28,839 nucleotides of DNA from Aalborgiella sp040079635 (GTDB lineage Bacteria > Pseudomonadota > Gammaproteobacteria > Burkholderiales > Burkholderiaceae_C), in the NCBI GenBank assembly GCA_040079635.1, contig JBEBJY010000034.1, positions 1-28,839 of the forward strand, written 5' to 3'. The translations under genes and the position numbers were made by a program. Position 1 is the stretch's first letter; every line of letters starts with the position of its first letter. The notes under the pieces are model-generated. The model had not been told where the DNA came from. It saw only the letters and a program-made list of their open reading frames with translations, and ran no database searches. Of the stretch, positions 16,342 to 24,042 are shown one piece after another.

Positions 16342-16965
16342 TTAGCGAGAATACAACTCAACGATGAGTGATTCGTTGATGTCAGCACCGAATTCATCGC
16401 GATCAGGTGACTTCTTGAAAGTACCAGTTGCTTTTTCGATATTAACTTCAACCCAAGCTGGCATGCCAACTTGTTGGGCCAATTGCAAGGCTTCAGCAAT
16501 ACGTGTTTGCGCTTTAGATTTGTCACGTACAGCGACCACATCACCAGCCTTAACCATGTAAGACGGAATGTTGACAGATTGGCCGTTCACGGTCATGGCT
16601 TTGTGTGACACCAACTGACGCGCTTCTGCACGTGTTGAACCAAAACCCATACGGTAAACAACGTTGTCCAAACGTGACTCGAGCAACGACAACAAGTTTG
16701 CACCTGTGTTGCCCTTACGACGATCAGCTTCTGCAAAATAACGGCGGAACTGGCGCTCCAAGATACCGTACATGCGCTTTACTTTTTGTTTTTCGCGCAA
16801 TTGCAAACCGAAGTCAGAGGTACGAGCACCAGAAGTGCGACCATGCTGGCCTGGTTTTGAATCGAATTTAGCTTTATCGCTGATAGAACGACGTGCGCTC
16901 TTCAAAAATAAGTCGGTGCCTTCACGGCGGGAGAGCTTGGCCTTAGGGCCTAAATAACGTGCCAC
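16342..16965 (-). CDS. rpsD: 30S ribosomal protein S4
   Basis: This 207-residue primary 16S rRNA binding protein begins MARYLGPKAKLSRREGTDLFLKS in the usual way. It includes the S4 RNA-binding domain, RLDNVVYRMGFGSTRAEARQLV. Length is normal (E. coli 206). The start codon is GTG at 16963-16965, with AAAAGGAA upstream. S4 is the autoregulator of the alpha operon in E. coli, where it binds a leader before rpsM. Here the 137-base spacer just before its own gene is rich in hairpins, so a relocated or additional control site is conceivable. Confidence 0.98.
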   Translation of the reverse strand: MARYLGPKAKLSRREGTDLFLKSARRSISDKAKFDSKPGQHGRTSGARTSDFGLQLREKQKVKRMYGILERQFRRYFAEADRRKGNTGANLLSLLESRLDNVVYRMGFGSTRAEARQLVSHKAMTVNGQSVNIPSYMVKAGDVVAVRDKSKAQTRIAEALQLAQQVGMPAWVEVNIEKATGTFKKSPDRDEFGADINESLIVELYSR

Positions 16966-16988
16966 GGGAGTTTCCTTTTATTTCATCT

Positions 16989-17093
16989 GCCACAGGCTAG
17001 CTGTGGGAGCTATCAACAAGTTGTCGATAGCGGTGGGCTTAGATTGATTGCCGAATCAACTTCAAAACTTTAGCATGTTCAAGAACATGCTAA
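16989..17093. promoter_or_regulatory. Three-hairpin spacer between rpsK and rpsD
   Basis: In the order transcribed (minus strand) there are three stems. The first is an 11-bp perfect stem with a 2-base loop (17070-17093, TTAGCATGTTC and its complement), followed by AGTTTT. The second pairs GCTATC with GATAGC (17009-17014 and 17026-17031), with further pairing inside. The third pairs CCACAG with CTGTGG (16990-16995 and 17001-17006). The rpsD ribosome binding site follows within 15 bases of the last. The structure could attenuate, be processed, or bind S4; none of this is shown. Confidence 0.6.
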
Positions 17094-17102
17094 GTTAGAA
17101 AA

Positions 17103-17507
17103 TTAAATACGACGACGTTTTTGTGGCCTGCAACCGTTGTGTGGTACAGGCGTGACATCAGCAATGGAGTTGATACGAATGCCCAATGCGCCAAGTGCAC
17201 GAACTGAAGATTCGCGACCAGGACCTGGACCTTTGATTTCAACATCAACGTTTTTGATGCCTTGCTCCATAGCTGCACGACCAGCAACTTCAGACGCTAC
17301 CTGAGCAGCGTATGGTGTTGATTTGCGTGAACCTTTGAAACCTTGACCACCTGATGACGCCCAAGCCAATGAATTGCCTTGACGATCAGTGATGGTGATG
17401 ATGGTGTTGTTGAACGATGCATGCACGTGTGCAATGCCATCCGCAACGTTCTTGCGGACTTTTTTACGTACGCGTTGAGCCGCGCTATTGGATGGTGCTT
17501 TTGCCAT
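17103..17507 (-). CDS. rpsK: 30S ribosomal protein S11
   Basis: This 134-residue platform protein of the small subunit contacts the mRNA exit region. It is recognised by GIAHVHASFNNTIITITDRQGN, GGQGFKGSRKSTPYAAQVA and the basic end PVPHNGCRPQKRRRI. Length is slightly above E. coli (129). It follows rpsM by 17 bases. A long structured spacer separates it from rpsD. Confidence 0.98.
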   Translation of the reverse strand: MAKAPSNSAAQRVRKKVRKNVADGIAHVHASFNNTIITITDRQGNSLAWASSGGQGFKGSRKSTPYAAQVASEVAGRAAMEQGIKNVDVEIKGPGPGRESSVRALGALGIRINSIADVTPVPHNGCRPQKRRRI

Positions 17508-17524
17508 AATAGTGTTCTATCTGA

Positions 17525-17890
17525 TTATTTTTTCAACGATGCCGCCGCTTTGCGCGGACCTTTTCGCGTACGCGCATTGGTACGTGTTCTTTGACCACGC
17601 ATAGGCAGACCACGACGGTGGCGGAAACCACGGTAGCAACCAATATCCATCAAACGCTTGATGTTCATGGTTGTCTCGCGGCGCAAATCACCTTCGATAG
17701 TAAAAACTGCGATTTGATCGCGAATTTTTTCCAAGTCACCGTCTGTGAGATCCTTGATTTTCTTTGAATAGGCAATATCACATGCTTCGCAAATTTTGCG
17801 AGCGCGTGTACGACCAATACCGAAAATTGCGGTCAATCCGATTTCAGCATGTTGATGCTGAGGAATATTAATACCTGCTATACGTGCCAT
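17525..17890 (-). CDS. rpsM: 30S ribosomal protein S13
   Basis: This 121-residue protein of the small-subunit head forms bridges to the large subunit and contacts P-site tRNA. It begins MARIAGINIPQHQHAEIGL, includes the helix-two-turn-helix IFGIGRTRARKIC, and ends with the basic tail GQRTRTNARTRKGPRK. In E. coli rpsM opens the alpha operon. Here it follows rpmJ by 24 bases with no promoter that I can see, so the alpha genes are probably read on from the spc genes. Confidence 0.98.
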   Translation of the reverse strand: MARIAGINIPQHQHAEIGLTAIFGIGRTRARKICEACDIAYSKKIKDLTDGDLEKIRDQIAVFTIEGDLRRETTMNIKRLMDIGCYRGFRHRRGLPMRGQRTRTNARTRKGPRKAAASLKK

Positions 17891-17914
17891 ATGCGTCCTC
17901 TAAAACTTTCTAAA

Positions 17915-18028
17915 TTAACCTTGGCGCTGCTTGTGACGCGGATCTGTACAGATAACACGCACTACACCCTTACGACGGATGATTTTGCAGTTGCGGCAAA
18001 TTTTCTTGACCGAAGCCGAAACTTTCAT
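17915..18028 (-). CDS. rpmJ: 50S ribosomal protein L36
   Basis: This 37-residue protein reads MKVSASVKKICRNCKIIRR followed by KGVVRVICTDPRHKQRQG. The three cysteines (C11, C14, C27) and H32 form the zinc-ribbon ligands, so this is the zinc-binding form of L36. It sits in its usual place between infA and rpsM. Confidence 0.97.
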   Translation of the reverse strand: MKVSASVKKICRNCKIIRRKGVVRVICTDPRHKQRQG

Positions 18029-18087
18029 TTCATTCTCCCAAATATCTATAAAAAACCAAAGTACTAAATAAAACTAAATAATCTAAT

Positions 18088-18306
18088 TTATTTAGCACGA
18101 AACACAATTCTCGCCCGCGTTAAATCGTAGGGAGTTAACTCAACCGTTACTTTGTCACCAGGCAAAATACGAATGTAGTGCATCCGCATTTTTCCGGAAA
18201 TATGACCTAGTACGATATGCCCATTTTCCAATTTAACCCGGAAAGTTGCGTTGGGTAGGTTTTCAACAACCTCACCCGCCATTTGAATAACATCATCTTT
18301 AGACAT
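18088..18306 (-). CDS. infA: Translation initiation factor IF-1
   Basis: This 72-residue OB-fold protein occupies the ribosomal A site during initiation and helps IF-2 and IF-3. It is recognised by MSKDDVIQMAGEVVENLPNA, FRVKLENGHIVLGHISGKMR and YIRILPGDKVTVELTPYDL. Its length is exactly that of E. coli IF-1. It lies 7 bases after secY, the usual betaproteobacterial position between secY and rpmJ. Some Burkholderiales carry a second infA elsewhere; that cannot be judged from this window. Confidence 0.98.
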   Translation of the reverse strand: MSKDDVIQMAGEVVENLPNATFRVKLENGHIVLGHISGKMRMHYIRILPGDKVTVELTPYDLTRARIVFRAK

Positions 18307-18313
18307 AATTTAA

Positions 18314-19633
18314 TCAAGCACCTAAAGATGACTTGAAATTTGCCTTTTTAAGGAGCGAATCGTACTGCTGGGACATCATGTAGTTTTGCACCTGAGCCAT
18401 GAAATCCATGGTCACAATAACAATAATTAAAAGCGATGTACCACCAAAGTAGAAGGGCACATTATATTTCAAAATTAAGAACTCTGGCAGCAAACAAACA
18501 AAAGTAATGTAAATGGCACCAGCAAAAGTCAAACGAAGCAAAATCTTATCAATGTATTTAGCGGTTTGATCACCAGGACGAATACCAGGTACAAATGCGC
18601 CACTCTTCTTCAAGTTGTCTGCAGTCTCGCGGCTGTTGAATACCAAAGCTGTATAGAAGAAACAGAAAAATACGATTGCTGCAGCATAAAACATCACGTA
18701 AATAGGTTGACCAGGAGTCAGCATACCAGCCATGTCCTTGAGCCAACGCATTGAATCACCAGTGCTTAACCAACTCACCAATGTAGCTGGCAGCAAAATA
18801 ATTGAAGATGCAAAGATGGGAGGAATAACACCTGCCATGTTCAATTTCAAAGGGAGATGCGAGGATTGACCACCATACACTTTGTTGCCTACTTGGCGTC
18901 TTGCATAGTTCACCAAAATCTTACGTTGACCGCGCTCTACAAACACAACAAAGTAAGTCACGCCGATCACAACTGCCACAATAACAATAGCAACCAAAAT
19001 ATTCATGGCTCCAGTGCGCACCAACTCAAGCAAACCACCAACTGCATTTGGCAAACCAGCTGCAATACCTGCAAAAATTAAGATGGAAATACCATTACCT
19101 AAACCACGTTCAGTAATTTGCTCACCCAACCACATCAAAAACATAGTGCCTGCTGTCAAACTAATTACAGCGGTAGCTCTGAATCCAAAACCTGGCTCAA
19201 TGACCATGCCAGGAGAACTCTCCAAAGCCAAGGCAATACTGATAGTCTGAAACAATGCCAGACCCAAAGTACCATAACGGGTATATTGCGTGATCTTACG
19301 GCGACCAGACTCACCCTCTTTTTTCATTTGCTCAAATGCTGGAACGACGTATGCCAGCAATTGCATAATGATCGAAGCCGAAATGTACGGCATGATACCA
19401 AGTGCAAAAATAGTAAAGCGCGACAGAGCACCGCCGGAGAACATATTGATCAAATTCAATATGCCGCCCTCTTGCCCCTTGAAGAACTGCTGCAATTGTG
19501 CCGGATCAATACCTGGAACAGGTATGTGAGCACCGATGCGATAGACCACCAAGGCTAGCAACAAAAACATCAAGCGGCGACGCAAATCGCCGAACTTGCC
19601 GTTTTTTGCTAATTGATTGGAACCAGTTGCCAC
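18314..19633 (-). CDS. secY: Preprotein translocase subunit SecY
   Basis: This 439-residue membrane protein forms the protein-conducting channel with SecE and SecG. Ten hydrophobic segments can be traced. Typical segments are the N-terminal KFGDLRRRLMFLLLALVVYR, the plug region with LNLINMFSGGALSRFTIFALG, the cytoplasmic loop FVERGQRKILVNYARRQVG, and the C5-type loop SRETADNLKKSGAFVPGIRPG. Length fits E. coli (443). It is in the standard spc position after rplO (39-base gap) and before infA. Confidence 0.99.
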   Translation of the reverse strand: MATGSNQLAKNGKFGDLRRRLMFLLLALVVYRIGAHIPVPGIDPAQLQQFFKGQEGGILNLINMFSGGALSRFTIFALGIMPYISASIIMQLLAYVVPAFEQMKKEGESGRRKITQYTRYGTLGLALFQTISIALALESSPGMVIEPGFGFRATAVISLTAGTMFLMWLGEQITERGLGNGISILIFAGIAAGLPNAVGGLLELVRTGAMNILVAIVIVAVVIGVTYFVVFVERGQRKILVNYARRQVGNKVYGGQSSHLPLKLNMAGVIPPIFASSIILLPATLVSWLSTGDSMRWLKDMAGMLTPGQPIYVMFYAAAIVFFCFFYTALVFNSRETADNLKKSGAFVPGIRPGDQTAKYIDKILLRLTFAGAIYITFVCLLPEFLILKYNVPFYFGGTSLLIIVIVTMDFMAQVQNYMMSQQYDSLLKKANFKSSLGA

Positions 19634-19672
19634 GCTTATGCCTTAAAAGTCTTGATGTTTATTGCAATGCAA

Positions 19673-20104
19673 TTAAGCAATGCTGCCACCAGCAGCTTCG
19701 ATAGCTGCTTTTGCACCAACAGTTGCGCCAATGCCATTGAGCTTGACAGCACGTGTGATCGCACCAGACTTGATGACTTTGACAACTTTAGCCAACTCAC
19801 CAATCAAACCAGCTTGCTTCAATGACAAGATATCAACTTCTGGCGCACCGAGCAATTCGAGTGCAGACAAAGTAACTTCAGCATTGAACTTCAGCAAATG
19901 TGATTTAAAACCACGCTTTGGCAAACGGCGTTGCATAGGCATTTGACCGCCTTCAAAACCGACTTTGTGGTAGCCGCCAGTGCGAGATTTTTGACCTTTA
20001 TGACCACGGCCAGCGGTTTTACCGATGCCCGAGCCAATGCCACGACCAACGCGACGTTTGTAATGTTTTGCGCCATCAGCAGGCTTGATGTTATTTAATT
20101 CCAT
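19673..20104 (-). CDS. rplO: 50S ribosomal protein L15
   Basis: This 143-residue protein binds 23S rRNA late in assembly. It starts MELNNIKPADGAKHYKRRVG and has the Gly/Lys-rich RNA-binding arm GRGIGSGIGKTAGRGHKGQK followed by GFEGGQMPMQRRLPKRGF. I chose ATG at 20102-20104; a GTG one codon earlier would only add a Met-like residue. It is 10 bases after rpmD. Confidence 0.98.
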   Translation of the reverse strand: MELNNIKPADGAKHYKRRVGRGIGSGIGKTAGRGHKGQKSRTGGYHKVGFEGGQMPMQRRLPKRGFKSHLLKFNAEVTLSALELLGAPEVDILSLKQAGLIGELAKVVKVIKSGAITRAVKLNGIGATVGAKAAIEAAGGSIA

Positions 20105-20114
20105 CACTGGCCTC

Positions 20115-20297
20115 TTATAGTACTTTGATCAGGTAGCTGATCTTGTTAATCATGCCGCGAACTGCGGGAGAATCCACCAACTCGCTGGTGCTGTTAACTT
20201 TACGCAAACCCAAACCACGCACAGTAGCGCGATGAGATTCTTTGCATCCAATAGGGCTACGTACCAATTGGAGTTTGACTGTTTGTTGTGTCGTCAT
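20115..20297 (-). CDS. rpmD: 50S ribosomal protein L30
   Basis: This 60-residue ferredoxin-like-fold protein of the large subunit has the family pattern KLQLVRSPIGCKESHRATVR followed by GLGLRKVNSTSELVDSPAVRG, a signature of bacterial L30. Length is normal (E. coli 59). It lies between rpsE (15-base gap) and rplO, as in other proteobacteria. Confidence 0.97.
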   Translation of the reverse strand: MTTQQTVKLQLVRSPIGCKESHRATVRGLGLRKVNSTSELVDSPAVRGMINKISYLIKVL

Positions 20298-20312
20298 GTT
20301 GTTACTCTCAAT

Positions 20313-20837
20313 TTAAGCAAAAATGTCTTCGATGCTTTTGCCACGCTTGGCAGCAACATCAGAAGGTGTCGTTACTTTTTTCAGGGCGTCCAAAGTGGCG
20401 CGCACCATGTTGTAAGGATTGCTAGAACCATGGCTTTTTGCCACGATGTCTGTGATACCAACCACTTCAAAGACTGCACGCATTGGGCCGCCAGCAATAA
20501 TGCCAGTACCTTTAGGTGCAGGAGCGACCATCACGCTTGCAGCGCCGTGGTGACCCATGACTTTATGGTGAATGGTGCCATTTTTCAATGACACTTTGAC
20601 CAATTGACGACGTGACTCTTCCATCGCTTTTTGCACAGCTGCAGGCACTTCTTTTGATTTGCCTTTACCCATACCAACGCGACCATCACCATCACCAACA
20701 ACCGTCAAAGCTGCGAAACCTAAAATCCGACCACCCTTAACCACTTTGGTTACGCGGTTGATCGCGATCATCTTTTCGCGCATGCCGTCTTCAGGACCTT
20801 CTGGTTTACCTTGCATTTTTGCTTGCATTTTTGCCAT
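20313..20837 (-). CDS. rpsE: 30S ribosomal protein S5
   Basis: This 174-residue protein acts in decoding accuracy and mRNA unwinding at the entry channel. It has the double-stranded-RNA-like N-domain INRVTKVVKGGRILGFAALT with VGDGDGRVGMGKGKSKEVP. The C-domain contains APAPKGTGIIAGGPMRAVFE and GSSNPYNMVRATLDAL. It is slightly longer than E. coli S5 (167) through a Met/Lys/Gln-rich N-terminus (MAKMQAKMQGKPEGPED). Confidence 0.98.
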   Translation of the reverse strand: MAKMQAKMQGKPEGPEDGMREKMIAINRVTKVVKGGRILGFAALTVVGDGDGRVGMGKGKSKEVPAAVQKAMEESRRQLVKVSLKNGTIHHKVMGHHGAASVMVAPAPKGTGIIAGGPMRAVFEVVGITDIVAKSHGSSNPYNMVRATLDALKKVTTPSDVAAKRGKSIEDIFA

Positions 20838-20866
20838 AATATTTTCCTATCGCTTAATAGCGCAAT

Positions 20867-21232
20867 TTAGAACTGCAAGCCAGCTGCGCGTGCTGCTTCA
20901 GCGAGTGCTTTAACACGACCGTGGTAGGCAAAGCCTGCGCGATCAAACGCAACTTTTTCAACACCGGCAGCTTTTGCTTTTTCAGCAATCATGGCGCCAA
21001 CAGCTTGTGCTGCTGCAACGTTGCTACCCTTGCCTGATTCGCCCAGTTTGGCACGAACATCAGCAGCTGCAGTTGAAACTGAAGCCAGCACTTTGGTGCC
21101 GTCGCCAGAAATAACGCTGGCATAAATGTGTAAGTTTGTACGATTGACGGTCAAACGCGCAACGCCTTGAATGGCGATACGAATTCGAGTCTGACGTGAA
21201 CGACGTAGTCGCTGCTGTTTTTTGGTCAACAT
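20867..21232 (-). CDS. rplR: 50S ribosomal protein L18
   Basis: This 121-residue 5S rRNA-binding protein shows the basic N-terminus KKQQRLRRSRQTRIRIAI, then RLTVNRTNLHIYASVISGDG and the ending AFDRAGFAYHGRVKALAEAA. Length is close to E. coli (117). It is in the usual rplF-rplR-rpsE order with short gaps (11 and 29 bases). Confidence 0.98.
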   Translation of the reverse strand: MLTKKQQRLRRSRQTRIRIAIQGVARLTVNRTNLHIYASVISGDGTKVLASVSTAAADVRAKLGESGKGSNVAAAQAVGAMIAEKAKAAGVEKVAFDRAGFAYHGRVKALAEAARAAGLQF

Positions 21233-21243
21233 GATGCAGTTCC

Positions 21244-21777
21244 TTATTTCTTCTTAGTCTCTTTGATCGTGATCTTCTCATCCGAATAACGGATACCTTT
21301 GCCTTTGTATGGCTCTGGTGGACGAATAGCACGAATCTCGGCTGCAATTTGACCAACGCGTTGGCGATCTGCACCTTTGATGATAATTTCTGTTGGCAAA
21401 GGTGTTGCCACCGTGATACCAGCTGGCATGTCTTTGTTGACTGGGTGAGAATAACCAACCGCCAAATTGAGCTTATTACCTGACGCTGCCGCCTTGTAAC
21501 CCACGCCAATCAAGGTCAATTTCTTCTCAAAGCCTTTAGTAACACCAACAACCATGTTGTTGACCAACTGACGCATCGTGCCAGTCATGGCATTTGCTTC
21601 ACGTGACTCATTTGCCGGAGCAAAAGAAAGTGCACCCGCGTTGTTGACGACGCTCACCAATGCATTTTGCGCGAGAGACAATGTGCCGCCCGTACCTTTG
21701 ACATTGATCGTACCGTTATTAATCGCCACATCCACACCCGCTGGGATGGACACTGGCATTTTTCCAATTCGTGACAT
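21244..21777 (-). CDS. rplF: 50S ribosomal protein L6
   Basis: This 177-residue protein lies near the GTPase-associated centre. It begins MSRIGKMPVSIPAGVDVAIN and holds the two duplicated domains. The L6 signature lies in the second half (KPYKGKGIRY-type motif, here PPEPYKGKGIRYSDE), and the basic tail is TIKETKKK. Length equals E. coli L6 (177). Confidence 0.98.
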   Translation of the reverse strand: MSRIGKMPVSIPAGVDVAINNGTINVKGTGGTLSLAQNALVSVVNNAGALSFAPANESREANAMTGTMRQLVNNMVVGVTKGFEKKLTLIGVGYKAAASGNKLNLAVGYSHPVNKDMPAGITVATPLPTEIIIKGADRQRVGQIAAEIRAIRPPEPYKGKGIRYSDEKITIKETKKK

Positions 21778-21812
21778 TTATTATTTCTCCTGTGTGCCGT
21801 GCATTAATTAAA

Positions 21813-22208
21813 TTAAGCGACGTAGCACAACACTTCACCACCGATACCGGTAGCGCGTGCTTTGCGATCTGTCATAACGCCTTGTGGCGTAGTCACAATG
21901 GCAACACCCATGCCGTTTTGGACTTGAGGAATGTCATCACGGCCTTTGTAGACACGTAGACCTGGGCGACTGACGCGCTCAATGCGCTCAATCACAGGAC
22001 GGCCTGCATAGTATTTTAAAGTAATTTGAAGCTCAGCTTTGCCGCCTTCAGTTTTTACTTCAAAACTGTCAATATAACCTTCGTCTTTTAAGACTTGGGC
22101 AATTGCCACTTTTACTTTAGAAGAGGGCACCGCTACTGCGGGCTTCGCCACCATCTGCGCATTACGAATGCGAGTTAGCAAGTCGGCGATTGGATCACTC
22201 ATGCTCAT
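21813..22208 (-). CDS. rpsH: 30S ribosomal protein S8
   Basis: This 131-residue primary binder of the 16S rRNA central domain is the spc-operon autoregulator in E. coli. It starts MSMSDPIADLLTRIRNAQ and ends with the family signature NGMGVAIVTTPQGVMTDRKAR followed by GGEVLCYVA. Length is normal (E. coli 130). I did not recognise an obvious S8 target stem in the short rplX-rplE junction here. Confidence 0.98.
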   Translation of the reverse strand: MSMSDPIADLLTRIRNAQMVAKPAVAVPSSKVKVAIAQVLKDEGYIDSFEVKTEGGKAELQITLKYYAGRPVIERIERVSRPGLRVYKGRDDIPQVQNGMGVAIVTTPQGVMTDRKARATGIGGEVLCYVA

Positions 22209-22223
22209 GTTTAATCTCCTGAC

Positions 22224-22529
22224 TTACCAGCTGGCTTTGGTGATACCGGGAATATTCCCAGCGAAAGCCATCTCACGGATCTTGGCGCGAGCCAAGCCGA
22301 ACTGACGGAACGTACCACGTGGACGACCCGTGATCGCGCAACGGTTACGTTGACGAGTTGGGTTCGCGTTGCGCGGGAGTTTTTGCAAAACCAAGCGAGC
22401 GGCAGCACGCTGCTCTTCGGTTGCTTTTGCATCATTAGCAATTGCTTTATTGTCTGCGTGTACTTTTGCGTACTTCGCAACCAATTTGTCGCGTTTGATT
22501 TCGCGTTGAATTAATGCTTGTTTAGCCAC
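22224..22529 (-). CDS. rpsN: 30S ribosomal protein S14 (zinc-independent form)
   Basis: This 101-residue protein of the small-subunit head is recognised by LPRNANPTRQRNRCAITGRP and RGTFRQFGLARAKIREMAF, with the C-terminal SW. It is the long form, with a single cysteine and no CxxC zinc pairs. Cells with this form do not need zinc for S14. It lies 8 bases after rplE. Confidence 0.98.
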   Translation of the reverse strand: MAKQALIQREIKRDKLVAKYAKVHADNKAIANDAKATEEQRAAARLVLQKLPRNANPTRQRNRCAITGRPRGTFRQFGLARAKIREMAFAGNIPGITKASW

Positions 22530-22537
22530 GTGTCACC

Positions 22538-23077
22538 TCAGTTTTTGAACGGGAAACGGAACGCTGTGAGCAATGCTTTGCACTCTTCATCAGTTTTAGC
22601 CGTTGTGGTGATGCTGATATTGAGACCGCGCAAAGCATCAACTTTGTCGTATTCAATTTCAGGAAAAATGATTTGCTCTTTAACGCCGATGTTGTAGTTA
22701 CCACGACCGTCAAATGCACGACCAGAAATACCACGGAAGTCACGTACGCGAGGCAAAGCCACAGTTACGAAACGATCCAAGAATTCCCACATCTGCACGC
22801 CACGCAATGTGACCATGCAACCAATGGCTTGACCTTCGCGGATTTTAAAACCAGCGATTGGCTTCTTCGCCACAGTCACCACAGGTTTTTGACCTGCAAT
22901 TTTTGTGAGGTCAGCAACAGCGTTGTCCATGACTTTCTTGTCAGAGACCGCTTCACTCACACCCATATTGAGTGTGATTTTTGTCAAACGAGGCACTTGC
23001 ATTGCTGATGTGTAACCAAACTTGGCAACCATCGCAGGAGCAATTGTCTCGCGGTATTGTTGTTGTAAACGTGCCAT
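22538..23077 (-). CDS. rplE: 50S ribosomal protein L5
   Basis: This 179-residue protein binds 5S rRNA and contacts the P-site tRNA and S13. Conserved stretches are PRLTKITLNMGVSEAV, GQKPVVTVAKKPIAGFKIRE and GLNISITTTAKTDEECKALL, with the fingerprint GNYNIGVKEQIIFPEI. Length equals E. coli L5. It starts 2 bases after rplX, suggesting coupled translation. Confidence 0.98.
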   Translation of the reverse strand: MARLQQQYRETIAPAMVAKFGYTSAMQVPRLTKITLNMGVSEAVSDKKVMDNAVADLTKIAGQKPVVTVAKKPIAGFKIREGQAIGCMVTLRGVQMWEFLDRFVTVALPRVRDFRGISGRAFDGRGNYNIGVKEQIIFPEIEYDKVDALRGLNISITTTAKTDEECKALLTAFRFPFKN

Positions 23078-23079
23078 GA

Positions 23080-23412
23080 TTATGCCGCCTTGATTTCTAA
23101 GCCAGTTGACTTGTAGACGCGTGCGCGCACTACTTTGCCATTAGCATCAGCAGTTAATTTGATACCTACGCGATCAGCCTTGCCGCTAGCAGCATTAAAG
23201 ATAGCCACGTTAGACTGGTGAATAGGCATTGTTTTTTCAACGATGCCGCCAGTCACACCCTTCATTGGGTTTGGCTTAGCATGCTTTTTCACCAAATTGA
23301 CGCCGTCAACAATGACGTGCGTCTCACTGTGGCGAACGGATACTTTACCGCGCTTACCCTTGTCACGCCCTGTGAGCACAACAACTTCGTCGCCCGTACG
23401 AATTTTGTTCAT
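23080..23412 (-). CDS. rplX: 50S ribosomal protein L24
   Basis: This 110-residue assembly initiator of the large subunit opens with the KOW motif, KIRTGDEVVVLTGRDKGKRG. It contains GVNLVKKHAKPNP followed by GGIVEKTMPIHQSNVAIFN. It is a little longer than E. coli L24 (104). The order rplN-rplX-rplE with gaps of 9 and 2 bases is canonical. Confidence 0.98.
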   Translation of the reverse strand: MNKIRTGDEVVVLTGRDKGKRGKVSVRHSETHVIVDGVNLVKKHAKPNPMKGVTGGIVEKTMPIHQSNVAIFNAASGKADRVGIKLTADANGKVVRARVYKSTGLEIKAA

Positions 23413-23421
23413 GATGCGTCC

Positions 23422-23790
23422 TTACAAAACTTCAGGAGCCAATGACACGATCTTCATGAACTTCTCAGTGCGCAATTCGCGCGTCACTGGTCCAAAGATG
23501 CGAGTGCCGATAGGCTCTAACTTGGCATTGAGCAAAACTGCTGCATTACCGTCAAACTTGACCAATGATCCGTCAGCGCGACGAATACCTTTGGCCGTAC
23601 GCACCACTACCGCGCTGTAGATCTCGCCTTTTTTGACGCGACCGCGTGGAGCAGCTTCTTTAATACTTACCTTGATAACATCGCCTACGCTAGCGTAGCG
23701 ACGCTTAGAACCACCGAGCACTTTAATGCACAGTACGGACTTCGCGCCGGTGTTATCGGCAACATCTAATCGTGTTTCTGTTTGGATCAT
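23422..23790 (-). CDS. rplN: 50S ribosomal protein L14
   Basis: This 122-residue protein forms intersubunit bridges. It starts MIQTETRLDVADNTGAKSV and has the signature GDVIKVSIKEAAPRGRVKKG with AVVVRTAKGIRRADGS. I set the start at ATG 23788-23790; the frame stays open for 25 more codons upstream, but that stretch has no family similarity. It is the first gene of the ribosomal operon in this window. A promoter about 150 bases upstream supports an independent spc transcript. Confidence 0.98.
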   Translation of the reverse strand: MIQTETRLDVADNTGAKSVLCIKVLGGSKRRYASVGDVIKVSIKEAAPRGRVKKGEIYSAVVVRTAKGIRRADGSLVKFDGNAAVLLNAKLEPIGTRIFGPVTRELRTEKFMKIVSLAPEVL

Positions 23791-23946
23791 TTCGTTTATT
23801 CCCAACTTTCCCAATTGCATCCACAATTGAATGCTATCGATCAGTCTTGGGCCTGTCGTCCACACTGCAAACCACTCGCAGCACTTCCGTTAGGCAGATA
23901 CCCGATTACGACATCATCTGATGACTTTGTATTAACCGAGCCCTCG

Positions 23947-23975
23947 ATTATGGCATAGATTTAACGCCCTTGCAA
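23947..23975 (-). promoter_or_regulatory. Sigma-70 promoter of the spc/alpha ribosomal operon
   Basis: On the minus strand, TTGCAA (23970-23975) and CATAAT (23947-23952) are separated by exactly 17 bases. They match the consensus at four and five of six positions. The predicted start near 23940 leaves a leader of about 150 bases before rplN, long enough for regulatory structure, though I see no strong hairpin there. It is the only good promoter in the 252-base gap between rdgC and rplN. Confidence 0.7.
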
Positions 23976-24042
23976 ACTATCTTTAACTCTTTTCAAGCTT
24001 TTATGGGGTGAAGTGTCTAAATTTCTGCTTTTTTAAATATTT

